A stretch of DNA of 21,312 nt from an uncultured Enorma sp. (lineage in GTDB: Bacteria; Actinomycetota; Coriobacteriia; Coriobacteriales; Coriobacteriaceae): contig CAJLVH010000019.1 in NCBI GenBank assembly GCA_905210055.1, positions 1 to 21,312 of the forward strand. Direction: 5' to 3'. Of this stretch, positions 7,214-14,684 are shown piece by piece. How positions within the stretch are numbered: position 1 is the stretch's first letter; each line of letters begins with the position of its first letter. The notes under the pieces are model-generated. The model was not told the origin of the DNA and made no database searches. It saw only the letters and a program-made list of their open reading frames with translations. Both the position numbers and the translations under genes were made by a program.

Positions 7214-8070
7214 AGGTGTTCCTCGTGCCGAATTACCGCAAGAACGAAGCGGTCGAGAGCGGGCTTTCGCTCGAGCTCTGGCTCGGTCGACAAGGGTATG
7301 AAGTCGCCTGGGCGGCCGATCAGCGCAGCGGCATCACCGCGACCCCCGATATCGAAGGTTCCGACCTCGTGATCTCGCTCGGCGGTGACGGCACGCTGCT
7401 CCGGGCTGCGCGCATCGTGGGCTACCAGGAGATTCCCATTCTCGGCCTTTCCTATGGCCATGTGGGCTTCCTCACGGCGGCGAGCCCCGACGAGCGCGAC
7501 GTGCTCGGCGTGGTGGCCGATGCACTTGCCGGCGAGATGCACGTGAGCCGTCGTGCGACGCTCTCCGTCGAGGTCTATGCACATGATTCGATGGGCGGGG
7601 AGGCAGCACTCGAGACCTTTGCCCTGAACGATGTTGCGCTCACCCGCGGCCCGCTTTCCGATATGGTCGAGTTCGATATGACTGTTTCCGGCCATCATAT
7701 CGACCGTCTGCGCGGCGACGGCGTTGTAGTGTCCACCGCGACCGGCTCGACGGGATACGCCCTTTCCGCGGGAGGTCCTATCGTAAGCCCCGATTACACG
7801 GGCATGGTCTGCGTTCCCATCGCCCCGCACACCATCCAAGCGCGCGCCTTCCTCACCTCACCTTCCGACGTCGTCGAGATCTCGATGTCGCAAGACCGTC
7901 CCTCGGTACCCGCGATCGCCGTCGACGGGCAGTTCATGGTCAAAGACACGCTGGTCGATCGTATCGTGGCGCGCAGGGGTCCGGGAGACGTGCTCTTGCT
8001 CGACTATGGTCCTGAAAGCTTCTACAACTCGGTTTCCCGCGTGTTCTATGGAGTGCACCATGATCGATGA
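7210..8070 (+). CDS. nadK: NAD kinase
   Basis: Phosphorylates NAD to NADP (ATP/polyphosphate dependent). The 286-residue protein carries the LGGDGTLLRAA motif (57-67) with catalytic Asp60, a GLSYGHVGFLT block (79-89), the second conserved GDG (169-171) and TATGSTGYALSAGGP (176-190), followed by PIAPH. The conserved Asn-Glu pair that contacts the nicotinamide ribose is Asn140-Asp141 here (ALNDVALT), a conservative change. ATG 7210 forms ATGA with the tlyA stop. The 3' end overlaps recN by 11 bases. tlyA-nadK-recN is a widespread Gram-positive order, although argR, often between nadK and recN, is absent. Confidence 0.95.
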   Translation: MKVFLVPNYRKNEAVESGLSLELWLGRQGYEVAWAADQRSGITATPDIEGSDLVISLGGDGTLLRAARIVGYQEIPILGLSYGHVGFLTAASPDERDVLGVVADALAGEMHVSRRATLSVEVYAHDSMGGEAALETFALNDVALTRGPLSDMVEFDMTVSGHHIDRLRGDGVVVSTATGSTGYALSAGGPIVSPDYTGMVCVPIAPHTIQARAFLTSPSDVVEISMSQDRPSVPAIAVDGQFMVKDTLVDRIVARRGPGDVLLLDYGPESFYNSVSRVFYGVHHDR

Positions 8071-9673
8071 GATCCATGTCTCAAATCTCGCGCTCATCCG
8101 CGACGCGACATTCTCGCCCGCGCCCGGCCTCACGGTGCTCACCGGCGAGACGGGAGCGGGGAAGACGGCGCTGCTCTCTGCCTTGAAGCTTTTAGTGGGC
8201 GAACGTGCCGAAGCTTCTCAGGTGCGAGAGGGCGCCGATGCTGCCGAGGTTGAAGGACGGATCTTCCTGGGCGTGCGCGATGCCGATGGGGGGTGCATCG
8301 CGCGCCGTGTAGGCTCCGACGGCCGCGCGCGCATCGACGGCCATATGGCGAGCGTGAAAGAGCTTGCCGAGCTCGTGGGGCCTGCGGTAGACCTGTGCGG
8401 GCAGCACGAGCACCAGCGCCTGCTCGACGCCTCCTCCCATGTCGAGATGGTCGACGCATGGGCGGGCCGGCCCGTGTTGGATGCCTTGGAAGGCTATCGT
8501 CAGGCGCTGCATGCAGCGCGCGCCGCTTCCGATGAGCTGGCGCGCGTAACGGCGGCGGCGAACGCGCAGGGATCCAGGATCGAGGACGCGCGGTTCGCGC
8601 TCGAGCGCATCGAGGACGTGGATCCTGTGCCTGGCGAGTTCGAGGAGCTCGAGGAGACGCTCCCCCGCGCGGAGCATGCCGAGGCGCTTGCAACCACGGC
8701 TCACGAGGCCTCCGAGGCGCTTTCCGGCGAAGGGGGAGCGCTCGATGCGCTCAACGCCGCCATCGCAGGGCTCTCGCGTATGGGGACGGTCGATGGTAAG
8801 CTCTCGCAATTCGCCGACAGTCTGAGCGAGACGGCGATCATCCTTGAAGATACCTCGTCCGATCTTCGACGGTATCGCGACAGCGTCGACTTCGATCCTG
8901 CTGGGTTGGCGCGACTGCAGGAGCGATATTCTGCATTGAAGGGGCTTCTGAGGCAGTTCGGCCCTCATATGGACGATGTCTTTTCCCGTCGCGACGAAGC
9001 CCGTGAGTTGCTTTCACTCGTGAGCGATGGCGAGGCACGCATCGCGCGTGCCCAGGAAACGCTCGATGCCGCCGAAGTCGAGCTCGCGCGCGCGGCAAAG
9101 CTTCTTGCCCGCAGGAGAGCCGACGCCGCGCCGCGCTTCTGCCGGGAAGTCGGCAAGCAGATGTCTCGCCTCGAGATGGGGCAGGCCGAACTTGTATGGG
9201 ACATGCGGCCGCTGCCGCGTGAGCGCTGGACGGAGATGGGGCCTCATGCGTGCGAGCTGCTGTACCGAGGCGCATCCGGGCTCACGCCTCGACCTTTGCG
9301 CCGTATCGCCTCGGGTGGTGAGCTCTCGCGCGTGATGCTTGCCTGCAAGGTGGTGCTCGGCGAGGCCGACGGCGTGGACACGCTCGTCTTCGACGAGGTC
9401 GATGCTGGTGTGGGCGGTGCCGTGGCGCGCTCGCTCGCCGCAGTGCTCGCAGATCTGGCGCGTACGCACCAGGTTATCGTCGTTACCCATGTTGCGCAGG
9501 TCGCAGTGCTCGCTGAGCGTCATTACGTTGTGGAGAAGCTCGAGGGGGACGTGCCTGAGACCCGGCTTTCACGTGTCGAAGGCGAAGACCGCGTGCGCGA
9601 GATCGCCCGCATGCTCTCGGGTGACGCCACCGAGACTTCCCTTGCCCACGCTCGCGAAATGCTCTCGAAGTGA
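8060..9673 (+). CDS. recN: DNA repair protein RecN
   Basis: SMC-like ATPase acting early in double-strand break repair. The start ATG at 8060 (MIDEIHVSNLALI) overlaps nadK by 11 bases; an in-frame ATG at 8006 adds residues without homology. The 537-residue protein has Walker A GETGAGKTALL (29-39), a Q/GQHEHQ region, central coiled coil (about 150-360, with an alanine/glutamate-rich stretch), ABC signature RIASGGELSRV (about 414-424) and Walker B TLVFDEVDAGVGG (about 441-453), then the VTHVAQVA switch histidine. Length is near the family norm. The terminal Lys-TGA is contributed by a repeat that continues to 9724. Confidence 0.96.
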   Translation: MIDEIHVSNLALIRDATFSPAPGLTVLTGETGAGKTALLSALKLLVGERAEASQVREGADAAEVEGRIFLGVRDADGGCIARRVGSDGRARIDGHMASVKELAELVGPAVDLCGQHEHQRLLDASSHVEMVDAWAGRPVLDALEGYRQALHAARAASDELARVTAAANAQGSRIEDARFALERIEDVDPVPGEFEELEETLPRAEHAEALATTAHEASEALSGEGGALDALNAAIAGLSRMGTVDGKLSQFADSLSETAIILEDTSSDLRRYRDSVDFDPAGLARLQERYSALKGLLRQFGPHMDDVFSRRDEARELLSLVSDGEARIARAQETLDAAEVELARAAKLLARRRADAAPRFCREVGKQMSRLEMGQAELVWDMRPLPRERWTEMGPHACELLYRGASGLTPRPLRRIASGGELSRVMLACKVVLGEADGVDTLVFDEVDAGVGGAVARSLAAVLADLARTHQVIVVTHVAQVAVLAERHYVVEKLEGDVPETRLSRVEGEDRVREIARMLSGDATETSLAHAREMLSK

Positions 9674-9724
9674 GAATTTCCGTCCTGGACTCAGATTCTC
9701 ACTTCAGGACTCAGATTCTTACTT
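9668..9724 (+). repeat. REP-like repeat: one full and one partial copy after recN
   Basis: The full copy begins at AAGTGA, whose TGA is the recN stop, and ends at TCACTT (9704). Its outer arms AAGTGAGAAT (9668-9677) and ATTCTCACTT (9695-9704) are perfect inverted repeats, and the centre holds GTCCTGGAC, a second dyad. A partial direct copy, CAGGACTCAGATTCTTACTT, follows directly (9705-9724). The structure is that of a bacterial REP-type element and could act as a bidirectional hairpin at the recN end. Confidence 0.8.
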
Positions 9725-9798
9725 AAAAATGTCGCCCCAAGACGTGTATCGCGTTATATGATTGAGCGCACAACACAAGGCCGAGGGGGCGAATTGCC

Positions 9799-10545
9799 AT
9801 GCGCTCACGTGCAGAATCCGGTTTCTATCACGTAATGCTTCGCGGCAACGGCAGGCAGTTGATCTTTGAGGATGACGCCGATCGGAGAGAATTCCTCTCG
9901 TGCTTGGATAACGCGATTGAGCGCGAGGGCGTCTCCCTTATCGCATGGTGCCTCATGGATAACCATGTGCACCTCATTATCGATGATCCGCATGACAGGT
10001 TAAGTACGGTTATGTATCGCATTGGCATGAAGTACGCGATGTATTTCAACAATCGACATCAGCGTGAAGGACACCTGTTCGAAGGTCGATTCAAAAGCTC
10101 GCCGATTGAATCGGACGAGTATCTGGTTCAAGCTGTTCGCTACGTATTGAACAATCCGGTAGCAGCGGGGATTTCTACGCTTGAAGATTATCGATGGAGC
10201 AGCTATGCCGAATACTGCGGCGAGCGCGGCTTGACGAACACAAAGCCCATTCTCGATATGTTTTCGAGCGTCGAAGATTTCGTCAGCTTCTGTCGTGAAG
10301 CCGCTCCGGTCTTCGATGGAAAGCTTGAGTTTGACAACGTGCCCGACCAGCTCGTCAAAGAGGTTGCGACAAACATCGCGATTCAACTGGGATGTACGGA
10401 TCTTTCAAAGATAAAGGCGTTGTCGCTTAAACGACGAGGCGCAATCGTACGAGCGCTTCGCGATGCGGGTCTCACGGTGAATCAAATCTCGCGTCTCATC
10501 GGCATTAGTTCCGCAAGCCTATATCGCAGCCTAAAGCGCAAGTGA
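9799..10545 (+). CDS. REP-associated tyrosine transposase (RAYT), Y1/HUH family
   Basis: 248-residue single-strand DNA nuclease related to IS200/IS605 TnpA. It has the N-terminal YHVMLRGN strand (10-17), the HUH metal motif as HVH (56-58, within MDNHVHLII), a RAYT block NRHQREGHLFEGRFKS (85-100) and the candidate catalytic Tyr115 in RYVLNNPV. A C-terminal helix-turn-helix (about 218-246, LTVNQISRLIGISSASLYRS) probably binds DNA. All catalytic residues are present and the frame is intact, so it may be active. AGGGGG lies 9 bases before the ATG; a TTATAT at 9754-9759 may be a -10. Codon use and lower G+C differ from neighbours, indicating transfer. Its terminal Lys-TGA falls in the flanking repeat. 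Confidence 0.92.
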   Translation: MRSRAESGFYHVMLRGNGRQLIFEDDADRREFLSCLDNAIEREGVSLIAWCLMDNHVHLIIDDPHDRLSTVMYRIGMKYAMYFNNRHQREGHLFEGRFKSSPIESDEYLVQAVRYVLNNPVAAGISTLEDYRWSSYAEYCGERGLTNTKPILDMFSSVEDFVSFCREAAPVFDGKLEFDNVPDQLVKEVATNIAIQLGCTDLSKIKALSLKRRGAIVRALRDAGLTVNQISRLIGISSASLYRSLKRK

Positions 10546-10583
10546 TAAATTCCGTCCAGGACTCAGATTCTCATTTCTCACTT
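10540..10583 (+). repeat. REP-like repeat between convergent RAYT and aroQ
   Basis: Begins with AAGTGA (10540-10545), giving the RAYT stop, and ends with TCACTT (10578-10583), which read on the other strand is AAGTGA and gives the aroQ stop. The centre carries TTCCGTCCAGGACTCAG, with GTCCAGGAC as inner dyad. One repeat thus closes two convergent genes. Confidence 0.8.
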
Positions 10584-11012
10584 GAGGCGATCGGCGAGAA
10601 GGGAGAGGGCGTGGCGGTAGCCGGCAAGGCCTTCGCCGGTAACGCGTGCGAAGCAGGCCATACCGGCGTAGGAGATTTGGCGGAACTCCTCGCGCGCATC
10701 GACATCGGAGATATGGACTTCGACGGCCGGCAGACCCACGGCTTTCAGGGCATCGAGAATCGCCACACTCGTATGCGTGTACGCTGCCGGGTTAATGACG
10801 ATGCCGTCAAATGAGCCATATGCTTCTTGGATTTTGTCGACCAACTTACCCTCGTGATTCGATTGGAAGACCTCGACAGCTTCGAAACCGAATTCGTTGC
10901 CGGCGTCCAAGCAGATGCGCTCAAGCTCAGCATAGTTTTGCGAGCCATAAATATCCGGTTCGCGAATACCGAGCATATTGAGGTTTGGTCCATTGATGAC
11001 AAGAGCCTTCAT
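10578..11012 (-). CDS. aroQ: Type II 3-dehydroquinate dehydratase
   Basis: Converts 3-dehydroquinate to 3-dehydroshikimate (third step). The 144-residue protein shows the type II signatures GPNLNMLG, REPDIYG (with active-site Arg and Tyr), FQSNHEGKLVD, NPAAYTHTSVA and the catalytic His in VEVHISDVDAREEFR. ATG at 11012 is preferred over ATG at 11018: it gives the usual MKALVINGPN start and places AAAGG (11019-11023) 6 bases upstream instead of touching. It is the last gene of the aro operon, separated from aroEK by 111 bp filled mainly with three tandem repeat units. Its Lys-TGA end lies in the repeat shared with the RAYT gene. Confidence 0.95.
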   Translation of the reverse strand: MKALVINGPNLNMLGIREPDIYGSQNYAELERICLDAGNEFGFEAVEVFQSNHEGKLVDKIQEAYGSFDGIVINPAAYTHTSVAILDALKAVGLPAVEVHISDVDAREEFRQISYAGMACFARVTGEGLAGYRHALSLLADRLK

Positions 11013-11026
11013 GAACATCCTTTCAG

Positions 11027-11129
11027 GTGAGAATCTGAGTCCTGGACGGAATTTATCACAGGTGAGAATCTGAGTCCTGGACGGAAATTATCCAGTGTGA
11101 GCCTGGGTTCTGGATTGAACGCATCACTT
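11027..11129 (-). repeat. Three tandem 35-bp REP-like units between aroEK and aroQ
   Basis: Units on the minus strand run 11129-11097 (diverged, about 2 bp shorter, starting with the AAGTGA that ends aroEK), 11096-11062 and 11061-11027. The last two share TTCCGTCCAGGACTCAG followed by ATTCTCACCTG and are nearly identical. The array ends only a few bases before the aroQ Shine-Dalgarno. Uninterrupted units of one period with no unique spacers exclude a CRISPR array. Confidence 0.85.
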
Positions 11130-12362
11130 GAAAAGAGCGCGGGCGGTGGCTTCGGCGTTCTCGCGGGAATCGATGACGATGTCTGCCCAAGCGCGGTAGC
11201 GCGGCATGCGTTCCGCAGCGAGTTTCTCGACGCCGTCCCGAGCGGTAATGGGACGCCCCTTGCGCGAAAGCTCGCCGATCGGTCGGTTGAGCATCACGAT
11301 TCGGCTGTTCTGATGAAGGAGCGGATAGTTCTCATCGCGTGTGACGACGCCGCCGCCGCAGGAGATGACCAGGCCGCTTCGCTTCGCGACCTCGCTGAGC
11401 ACTTGCGTCTCGCGCGTTCGGAAGGCCTCTTCTCCTTGGATGGTGATGAACTCGGCGCAGCTCATGCCGATTCGCTCGCGGAACGCGTCGTCGAGGTCGA
11501 CATGCTCGCGGTCGAGTAGCCGCGCAAGCGCCTGTCCCACGCGCGTCTTGCCCGAACCCGGCATTCCGATGAGTGCAATGTTCTGCTCTGCTTGCGAGAG
11601 CGCGCTGGTAACCTCGAGGATGCGCTCGCGCGCGACCTCGTCTCCGGTGTAGGCTCGCACTGCCTCCGCTGCTTGCGCCACGAGCATGAGGAGGCCTCCT
11701 GCGCTTGGGACGCCGAGCTCTTCCGCCTGCAACATAAGACCGGTGCGGGCGGGATTGTAGACGATATCCACGACCGCTTCGAGGCCTTTGAACCGAGTAA
11801 GATCAACGGGGGAGTCCGGGCAGGCAGGGTACATCCCCACGGGCGTGGCATTCACGATGAGATGTACCGCAGCGTATGCATCAAGATCATCGTATGTTAC
11901 AGCGCCAGAGCGTCCCACGGCGATGGGCTCGCAACCCAGGTCTTCAAGCACGGTCATGCAGGTAGTTCCCGCGCCGCCGCTCCCGCCGAGCACGAGCGCG
12001 CGCTTTCCGGTCACATCGACACCGGTCGATTCGACGAGCGTCTTGAAGCCGAAGTAATCGGTGTTGCCGCCGCGCAGCCGTCCGTCTGGCAGGCGCACGA
12101 TGGTGTTCACGTTACCCAGGCGCTTCGCGCAAGCGGTGAGCTCGTCGAGATACGGCACGACGGTGCGCTTGTAGGGTATCGTCACGTTCACGCCCGACCA
12201 TTCGACTCCGCGCAGGAACGCATCCACTTCTTCTGGTTCGCGTTCGAAGCGCACGTATTCGATATCGGCGAGCATGGGGTAGATGCGTGGCGTGTAGCTG
12301 TGGCCGAGCGTGCGGCCCAGCACGCCGTAGGGCGCGTCCGCGCGCGGTGAGACCTTCGTCAT
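11124..12362 (-). CDS. aroEK: Bifunctional shikimate dehydrogenase / shikimate kinase fusion
   Basis: 412-residue fusion performing steps four and five. The AroE part (about 1-255) has the variant shikimate loop LGHSYTPRIYP, catalytic Lys65 (TIPYK) and Asp102 (NTDYFGF), NADP loop GGSGGAG (126-132), NATPVGMYP and Gln230 (LMLVAQA). After a short linker (SALSQAEQ) the AroK part has P-loop GMPGSGKT (266-273), DLDD (289-292), Arg315 (GEEAFR), GGG (336-338), lid Arg370 and C-terminal RMPRYR. Both halves look complete. The ATG overlaps the pheA stop (ATGA), with GGAGG in the end of pheA as Shine-Dalgarno. It ends in Lys-TGA within the tandem repeat array. The kinase half duplicates the stand-alone AroK at 1596-2147. 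Confidence 0.95.
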   Translation of the reverse strand: MTKVSPRADAPYGVLGRTLGHSYTPRIYPMLADIEYVRFEREPEEVDAFLRGVEWSGVNVTIPYKRTVVPYLDELTACAKRLGNVNTIVRLPDGRLRGGNTDYFGFKTLVESTGVDVTGKRALVLGGSGGAGTTCMTVLEDLGCEPIAVGRSGAVTYDDLDAYAAVHLIVNATPVGMYPACPDSPVDLTRFKGLEAVVDIVYNPARTGLMLQAEELGVPSAGGLLMLVAQAAEAVRAYTGDEVARERILEVTSALSQAEQNIALIGMPGSGKTRVGQALARLLDREHVDLDDAFRERIGMSCAEFITIQGEEAFRTRETQVLSEVAKRSGLVISCGGGVVTRDENYPLLHQNSRIVMLNRPIGELSRKGRPITARDGVEKLAAERMPRYRAWADIVIDSRENAEATARALFK

Positions 12363-13504
12363 AGTACCTCCGTGTAGCTGCCGAAATACGTGAAGCTTTC
12401 GCAGACATCGCCTAGGCCGTCGAGAAGCGTGCCGAGTGATGCCGCGCCGACCGGGCAGTCGACATCGAAGTAGAACATGAACTCAAAGTCGCGGCCGGGG
12501 ATGGGGCGGCTCTCGAGCTTCACGAGGTTGATGTCGAGGGCATAGAAGCGTTCGAGCACGCGGAAGAGCGAGCCGGGCTCGTGCGAAAGCGTGAGCATGA
12601 GAGAGGTGCGGCTCGCACCGGGATAGATGGTGGGCTCGGCCGAGATCACGACGAAGCGCGTGTAGTTGTTGTCGGAATCCTGCACGTTCGCATCGATGAT
12701 GTCGAGCCCGTATAGCGCGGCGCAGTCGCGTGAGGAGAGGGCGGCCACGTCCCTTCGGTTCGACCGTGCAACCGCCTCCGCTGCGCGCGCGGTGTTCTCG
12801 CAGGCTGTCGCCTTCACCCCGATGCGCTCAAGGTAGTCGGCGCATTGAGCGATAGCCTGTTCGTGGGAATAGACCTCGCGGATATCGGCGAGAGCGCACC
12901 CCGGCTTGGCGAGGAGGTTGTGATCGATCTTGAGGCGTAGGCTCCGCACGATGTAAAACGAATGGGCGGCGAGGAGGTCGTACACGGCGTTCACCGAACC
13001 AGCGGTCGAGTTCTCTATGGGCAGCACCCCGAACTCGCACAGCCCTTCGCTTACGGCGCGGAACACCCCTTCGAACGTGCTGAAAAACGAGATGCTCGGC
13101 ACGCGGAACAGCTTCGACGCGGCAATCTGGCTGTATGCCCCCTCGACGCCTTGGCACGCAACGGACGCCGTGGCAGGGAAGGGCTCGTCGTTGCCCTTCA
13201 GCGCGCGCCGCATAAGCGAGCTCGTTGTCGTAGGGTTGCCACCAGCGAGGATGCGCTGCTGCTCGGCCTTGTTCATGGACATGAGGAGCGAGAAGAGCGC
13301 GATCGCCTGCGGGCGCAGCCCCTCGGGTGCCTCCGCAGCCACGCGAGCGAGCTTCTCGCGTTCCCGTGCGGGGTCAAAAACCGCCTTGCCCGTACCGGCT
13401 TTGGCGCGCGCGACATCCGCCGCGAGACCCATGCGCTCGGCGAACAGGCGCAACAGCTCATCGTCTATGTCATCGATGCGCGACCTGATGTCAGATAGTT
13501 CCAT
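12359..13504 (-). CDS. pheA: Bifunctional chorismate mutase / prephenate dehydratase (P-protein)
   Basis: Turns chorismate into prephenate and then phenylpyruvate, the phenylalanine branch. The 381-residue protein has an AroQ-class chorismate mutase domain (about 1-85, starting ELSDIRSRIDDIDDELL), prephenate dehydratase domain (about 113-288, with GVEGAYSQ, PIENSTAGSV and the catalytic TRF triad at 282-284) and a C-terminal ACT domain (about 300-381) carrying the ESRP motif (331-334) of phenylalanine-binding regulators. Feedback inhibition by Phe is therefore expected. AAGGA lies about 6 bases before the ATG. It is preceded by aroC and a small hairpin, and overlaps aroEK by 4 bases. Confidence 0.96.
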   Translation of the reverse strand: MELSDIRSRIDDIDDELLRLFAERMGLAADVARAKAGTGKAVFDPAREREKLARVAAEAPEGLRPQAIALFSLLMSMNKAEQQRILAGGNPTTTSSLMRRALKGNDEPFPATASVACQGVEGAYSQIAASKLFRVPSISFFSTFEGVFRAVSEGLCEFGVLPIENSTAGSVNAVYDLLAAHSFYIVRSLRLKIDHNLLAKPGCALADIREVYSHEQAIAQCADYLERIGVKATACENTARAAEAVARSNRRDVAALSSRDCAALYGLDIIDANVQDSDNNYTRFVVISAEPTIYPGASRTSLMLTLSHEPGSLFRVLERFYALDINLVKLESRPIPGRDFEFMFYFDVDCPVGAASLGTLLDGLGDVCESFTYFGSYTEVL

Positions 13505-13535
13505 ATGCGTTCCTTCAGTTCACAAAATCAAGCAA

Positions 13536-13562
13536 GATGCAACCAGCAAGCGGGGTTGCATC
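13536..13562 (-). terminator. Hairpin between aroC and pheA (weak terminator or processing site)
   Basis: Perfect 9-bp stem GATGCAACC / GGTTGCATC with a 9-base loop, lying at the aroC stop codon. On the transcribed strand it is followed by TTGCTTGATTTTG, only a weak U-tract, so partial termination, attenuation or mRNA 3'-end protection within the operon is more likely than full termination. Confidence 0.45.
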
Positions 13563-14676
13563 ATTTCTTCGGGGCGGGAGCGGGGTAGCGGCCGTCTTCG
13601 ATGAGGGCATCGAGAAGTGCGAGCGCACAGGCCGCTTCAGCGACGGGAACGGCGCGCGGTACGATGCAGGGATCGTGGCGGCCACGGACGGTGAGGTCGC
13701 AGTCCATGCGGGCGTCCATGTCGACGCTTTTCTGGACGCTTCCGATGGACGGTGTGGGTTTCACGGCCATCTGCCAGATAATCGGCATACCGGTCGAGAT
13801 GCCGCCGAGGATGCCACCGGCGTTGTTCGTCTGGGGCTTAACGGCGCCATCGACCATGCGGTATGGATCGTTGTTCTCGCTGCCCGTGAGGTAGGCCGCG
13901 CTGAAGCCCTCACCGAAATCCACACCCTTCACGGCAGGTATGCCGAAGGCGATGCGTGCGATGCGGTTCTCCAGGCCGTCGAACATGGGGTCGCCCACGC
14001 CGACGGGCATGCCGTAGGCGGCGCACTCGACGACGCCACCGATGCTATCGAGTTCATCACGGGCGGAAAGGATCGCGCGACGCATGTGCTCACCCGCGTC
14101 GGTGGATATGCAGGGGAAGGCGTGCGCGCGGAGGGCGGCAAGCTGCGCGTCGTCGAGCTCAAGGGCGTCGAGGGGTTCATCGGCGATGCCCTCCGGCCCC
14201 AGGTTAGCTATGTGGGCGACCACCTCAACCCCGATCTGAGCGAGCGCCTGCAGCGCGATGCCACCTGCGATGCACAGAGGCGCCGTGAGGCGGCCGGAGA
14301 AGTGCCCGCCGCCGGCGACGTCGTGCCAGTTGCCGTACTTCACCCGCGCAGGGAAATCGGCATGCCCGGGGCGAGGTACTCGGCGGAGTTCGTCGTAATC
14401 CGCGCTCCGCGTGTTCGTGTTTGAAATCACCGCCGCGATGGGCGCGCCGTCGGTGTGGCCGTCTGTGATGCCGGAGAGGATCTCGGGGGCATCCGCTTCG
14501 CGCCGTGTGGTCGCGGTCTCATCGCGTCCGGGGGCGCGGCGAACTAAGAAGCGTTGGAGCTCGTCGAGGTCTACAGGGATACCCGCAGGCAAACCGTCGA
14601 GCGAGCAGCCGATGCCCGCCGAGTGCGATTGGCCGAAGATCGAGAGCTTGAGCGCATTACCGATAACCGATGCCAT
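13561..14676 (-). CDS. aroC: Chorismate synthase
   Basis: Final shikimate pathway enzyme: trans-1,4 elimination of phosphate from EPSP to chorismate, needing reduced FMN. The 371-residue protein carries the signatures FGQSHSAGIG (family form usually GESHG; the His is kept), RRAPGRDE, RPGHADFP, GGGHFSGRLTAP, KPQTNNAGGILGG and the C-terminal GRHDPCIVPRAVPVAEA with catalytic His and Asp. The start ATG lies 8 bp after the aroA stop with AGGA upstream. The stop lies in a 9-bp-stem hairpin before pheA. Confidence 0.96.
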   Translation of the reverse strand: MASVIGNALKLSIFGQSHSAGIGCSLDGLPAGIPVDLDELQRFLVRRAPGRDETATTRREADAPEILSGITDGHTDGAPIAAVISNTNTRSADYDELRRVPRPGHADFPARVKYGNWHDVAGGGHFSGRLTAPLCIAGGIALQALAQIGVEVVAHIANLGPEGIADEPLDALELDDAQLAALRAHAFPCISTDAGEHMRRAILSARDELDSIGGVVECAAYGMPVGVGDPMFDGLENRIARIAFGIPAVKGVDFGEGFSAAYLTGSENNDPYRMVDGAVKPQTNNAGGILGGISTGMPIIWQMAVKPTPSIGSVQKSVDMDARMDCDLTVRGRHDPCIVPRAVPVAEAACALALLDALIEDGRYPAPAPKK

Positions 14677-14684
14677 GGCCAGTC

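Larger units (their letters stand above)
9668..10583 (+). mobile_element. RAYT gene with flanking REP-like repeats (candidate REPtron)
   Basis: A Y1/HUH transposase gene is bracketed by copies of the same imperfectly palindromic repeat: full plus partial at 9668-9724 and one at 10540-10583. The arrangement matches known REP/RAYT loci, in which a single-copy domesticated transposase is flanked by the repeats it is thought to disperse. It lies between recN and the 3' end of the aro operon, and base composition is lower in G+C than on either side. Boundaries are inferred from the repeats; no target-site duplication is expected for this family. Confidence 0.6.

Noticed and set aside
6832..7839. 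Minus-strand 335-codon ORF over tlyA and nadK
   Set aside because: Low-complexity antisense shadow; both plus-strand genes are well supported.
11016..11018. ATG at 11018 as aroQ start
   Set aside because: It touches the Shine-Dalgarno; ATG at 11012 gives proper spacing and the family N-terminus.
11027..11129. CRISPR array
   Set aside because: The 35-bp units abut with no unique spacers, and no cas gene is present.
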